Positions 7,072-8,521 of a stretch of DNA of 8,521 nucleotides are shown here, one piece after another; positions within the stretch are counted from its first letter, which is position 1, and every line of letters starts with the position of its first letter. The notes beneath the pieces are model-generated. The model ran no database searches. It had not been told where the DNA came from and was given only the letters and a program-made list of their open reading frames with translations. Source of the stretch: Deltaproteobacteria bacterium (GTDB taxonomy: Bacteria > Desulfobacterota > Binatia > UBA9968); contig JAHKKJ010000117.1 of the NCBI GenBank assembly GCA_020027655.1, forward strand, positions 1 to 8,521, in the 5' to 3' direction. A program made the position numbers and the translations under genes.

Positions 7072-7106
7072 TTGACAATACCTGGAGTCTATGATTGAAA
7101 TAAAAT
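7072..7106 (+). promoter_or_regulatory. Probable promoter of the rpmH-rnpA-yidD-yidC cluster
   Basis: A perfect -35 consensus TTGACA (7072-7077) begins one base after the gpsA stop codon. The -10 is ambiguous. TGAAAT (7096-7101) sits at an 18-bp spacing with four matches. TATGAT (7090-7095) and TAAAAT (7101-7106) match the consensus better, but at spacings of 12 and 23 bp. A promoter here is sensible because the rpmH cluster is usually expressed separately from upstream genes. Confidence 0.45.
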
Positions 7107-7129
7107 CTTGGCCGTCTGTTCGGCCCAAG
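7107..7129 (+). promoter_or_regulatory. Hairpin in the rpmH leader, adjoining the ribosome binding site
   Basis: GGCCG (7110-7114) and CGGCC (7121-7125) form a perfect GC stem with a 6-base loop. CTT (7107-7109) and AAG (7127-7129) extend it across a single bulged C. The 3' arm runs into the purine-rich AAGGGAG (7127-7133) that is the likely Shine-Dalgarno site of rpmH, ten bases before its ATG. No T run follows, so this looks more like a leader structure than a terminator. Confidence 0.45.
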
Positions 7130-7143
7130 GGAGTGTTAGTTCA

Positions 7144-7305
7144 ATGAAAAGAACCTACCAGCCCAGCAACGTGCGACGCAAACGGACCCATGGCTTTCTC
7201 ATACGGATGGAAACCCCCGGGGGACGCAAGGTATTGAAAAGACGAAGGGCCAAGGGGCGAAAAAGATTAACAGTTAGGGTGCCGCCGAAGCGGGCTCGCA
7301 CGTAA
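7144..7305 (+). CDS. rpmH: Large ribosomal subunit protein bL34
   Basis: bL34 is a very small, highly basic protein of the 50S subunit that binds 23S rRNA. The sequence begins MKRTYQPSNVRRKRTHGFL (1-19) and continues through GGRKVLKRRRAKGRKRLTV (26-44), an unmistakable L34. I start it at the ATG at 7144. An in-frame TTG at 7110-7108-type position upstream (codon 7108-7110) would add 12 residues not seen in the family, and that stretch falls in the leader hairpin. Residues 45-53 (RVPPKRART) extend past the point where the 44-residue family members stop, bringing the reading frame to within 8 nt of rnpA. The likely ribosome binding site is AAGGGAG at 7127-7133. First gene of the rnpA-yidD-yidC cluster. 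Confidence 0.97.
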   Translation: MKRTYQPSNVRRKRTHGFLIRMETPGGRKVLKRRRAKGRKRLTVRVPPKRART

Positions 7306-7308
7306 AAC

Positions 7309-7313
7309 GGAGG
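7309..7313 (+). promoter_or_regulatory. Shine-Dalgarno GGAGG of rnpA, directly against the ATG
   Basis: GGAGG ends at the base before ATG 7314, leaving no spacer. The next codon is TTG (7317), with a 3-base gap equal to that seen for the cobS-like gene. Translation could therefore start at TTG 7317, shortening RnpA by one residue. Confidence 0.55.
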
Positions 7314-7676
7314 ATGTTGTCGAGGGGCGGGGCAAAATTTCCGAAGCAAGCCCGTCTGAGAAAACGGCCAGAGTTTCTGAGCCTGTCGCGTTGGGGGAAA
7401 AAGGTCTATGGCCCCCATTTCTTGATTATCACCAAACCGAACGAGCGAGGAGAGGCCCGGCTTGGCGTAACCGTTAGTTCAAAAGTAGGCAATGCGGTTG
7501 TCCGTAACCGGATAAAGCGGCTTCTCAGAGAATGTTTCCGTAGGCATCGCCACCAAATTGTCCCCAACCAGGATGTGCTCATTATTGCCAGGAAGAGTGC
7601 GGTGAACCTTTCCTGGTATGAGGTCGAGAGTGAAATTCGAGATCTTCTCATTGGAAACAGAGGTCGCCGCAAATAG
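7314..7676 (+). CDS. rnpA: Ribonuclease P protein component
   Basis: Protein subunit of RNase P, which with the catalytic RNA removes 5' leaders from precursor tRNAs. The 120-residue length is normal. Family features are the N-terminal ARLRKRPEFL (13-22), the beta-strand segment HFLIIT (35-40), RLGVTVSSKVGNAVVRN (49-65), and the signature basic helix RNRIKRLLRECFRRHR (64-79) that contacts the P RNA. DVLIIAR (87-93) forms the last strand. The start is ATG 7314 or TTG 7317 (see the GGAGG site at 7309). The gene lies 8 nt after rpmH and its stop overlaps the yidD start by one base, so the cluster is probably cotranscribed with coupled translation. The RNase P RNA gene is not in this window. Confidence 0.96.
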   Translation: MLSRGGAKFPKQARLRKRPEFLSLSRWGKKVYGPHFLIITKPNERGEARLGVTVSSKVGNAVVRNRIKRLLRECFRRHRHQIVPNQDVLIIARKSAVNLSWYEVESEIRDLLIGNRGRRK

Positions 7677-7897
7677 TGTATCGAGTTTGTAGAAACATTA
7701 TCCCGATTATCTTGTCGGTGTACCACAAGGTCCTATCGCCTTTTTTGCCTCGCTCGTGTCGTTTTTTTCCGAGCTGCTCTATCTATGCTTCTGAGGCCAT
7801 TCAAAAACACGGGATTCTGAGGGGATTATCACTCGGGCTCAAACGGGTTAGTCGCTGCCACCCTGGGAATCCAGGCGGCTACGATCCAGTTCACTAA
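7676..7897 (+). CDS. yidD: Membrane protein insertion efficiency factor YidD
   Basis: YidD is a small cytoplasmic-face membrane-associated protein encoded between rnpA and yidC in many bacteria, where it aids insertion of proteins by YidC. The 73-residue sequence has an N-terminal amphipathic or hydrophobic stretch (about 8-24), then the family signature CRFFPSCSIYASEAI (28-42) and RCHPGNPGGYDPV (60-72). The three conserved cysteines C28, C34 and C61 are present. I use the GTG at 7676, whose G is the last base of the rnpA TAG stop, implying translational coupling. A weak AGAGG at 7659-7663 lies 12 bases upstream. No ATG or TTG further in would preserve the usual N-terminus. Confidence 0.94.
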   Translation: MYRVCRNIIPIILSVYHKVLSPFLPRSCRFFPSCSIYASEAIQKHGILRGLSLGLKRVSRCHPGNPGGYDPVH

Positions 7898-7909
7898 AAA
7901 CTATTACTC

Positions 7910-8521
7910 ATGGATAAGCGCGCATTTTTAGCCATTGCCCTGTCGATACTTATTTTAGTGATCTATCAAGAGTGGATGACGCGATACTATGGCACTCCTA
8001 CTATAGCACCAGAAGCCGAAAAGAAAGAGCCGGAGAGAGCGCCAGTGGCTGAGCAACCGGCGACAGCCCCGCCTCCGCAGACCAAGCCGGTCGCGGTTCC
8101 GGTGAGCCCCGAGGTCAAGGACATCCGCGTCGAAACCGACAACTACATTGCTTTGTTTACCAACCAAGGGGCTCGTCTCAAAAGCTTTAAGTTTAAAAAG
8201 TATCGAAGCTCGGTTGAAGAGAACAGTCCACCTTTCGATATAGTTCAGTCCGCTCCCGGGGTACCGTTTCCCTTGGGCATTCGATGGCAGAGTTCGGCGC
8301 CCTTCGATGATGAGCAACTGCTTTATTCAGTAGAGGGGAACGACCTAAAGCTAGCCGGCGACTCCAAGAGTACTCTGGTTTTCAGTGGTCGGACAGCGAA
8401 TGGGACGGTTATTACCAAGACGTTTACTTTCTTGGGTTCGACTTACCCCGTCCAATTTGAAGTTTCCGTGGCACCGGCCGACCACGTTCCTGAACGCGGC
8501 GGTTACGGCGAAGTCGATCCG
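7910..8521 (+). CDS. yidC: Membrane protein insertase YidC, N-terminal part (runs off the window)
   Basis: YidC inserts and folds inner-membrane proteins, alone or with SecYEG. The frame is open from ATG 7910 through the last base (204 codons). The N-terminus MDKRAFLAIALSILILVIYQ is the characteristic first transmembrane anchor (about 5-22). A Pro/Ala/Glu/Lys-rich linker follows (about 30-70), then the start of the beta-sandwich periplasmic P1 domain (from about residue 70) with VETDNYIALFTNQGARLKSF (74-93). This large periplasmic domain is the Gram-negative arrangement. The conserved five-helix insertase core lies beyond the window. Translation begins 12 nt after the yidD stop; no clear Shine-Dalgarno is present, so coupling with yidD is likely. 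Identity rests on the N-terminal pattern and on position after yidD. Confidence 0.93.
   Translation, partial: MDKRAFLAIALSILILVIYQEWMTRYYGTPTIAPEAEKKEPERAPVAEQPATAPPPQTKPVAVPVSPEVKDIRVETDNYIALFTNQGARLKSFKFKKYRSSVEENSPPFDIVQSAPGVPFPLGIRWQSSAPFDDEQLLYSVEGNDLKLAGDSKSTLVFSGRTANGTVITKTFTFLGSTYPVQFEVSVAPADHVPERGGYGEVDP

Noticed and set aside
7108..7143. TTG start adding 12 residues to L34
   Set aside because: The added residues are foreign to the family, the stretch forms the leader hairpin, and the ATG at 7144 gives the canonical MKRTYQPS start with a ribosome binding site.
7955..8317. A 120-codon minus-strand frame near the right edge
   Set aside because: It is antisense to the yidC N-terminal frame, which is open to the window edge and has the correct family pattern and context.

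Overview
This window is a compact housekeeping segment from a bacterium with a Gram-negative type of envelope. Two things point that way. The GyrB is the long (about 800-residue) form with an insertion between TOPRIM and tail, as in proteobacteria. The YidC begins with an N-terminal membrane anchor, a Pro/Ala/Glu-rich linker and the start of a large periplasmic domain. Gene order and protein style fit a deltaproteobacterium-like or neighbouring uncultivated lineage (Desulfobacterota, Binatota, NC10/Rokubacteria-like). That placement is inference from memory, not a search result.

Layout. Positions 50-760 (minus strand) hold a cobS-like membrane protein of cobamide biosynthesis with a degenerate signature motif. 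Positions 761-998 are a divergent, partly AT-rich intergenic region with two inverted repeats and a plausible sigma70 promoter for gyrB. All later genes are on the plus strand: gyrB (999-3428), gyrA (3521-5968), gpsA (6063-7070), rpmH (7144-7305), rnpA (7314-7676), yidD (7676-7897) and the first 204 codons of yidC (7910 to the window edge). The 92-nt gyrB-gyrA gap is almost filled by a precise array of eight 9-bp units arranged as a mirror-image dyad.

How the genes work together. GyrB and GyrA form the A2B2 DNA gyrase that introduces negative supercoils. GpsA makes glycerol-3-phosphate, the backbone precursor of phospholipids. rpmH-rnpA-yidD-yidC is the widespread cluster joining ribosomal protein L34, the protein subunit of RNase P, the small YidD factor and the YidC membrane insertase. 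In many bacteria the rpmH cluster and dnaA-dnaN-recF-gyrB diverge from oriC. Here the gyrase block and the rpmH block lie head to tail with gpsA between them, and dnaA, dnaN, recF and a recognisable origin are missing from the junction.

The window is mostly conserved core genome and I see no defence system, mobile element, CRISPR array or new multi-gene system. The points most worth a second look are the 9-bp dyad array, the altered CobS active-site motif, the rearranged origin neighbourhood and a natural Ala at the main quinolone-contact position of GyrA.
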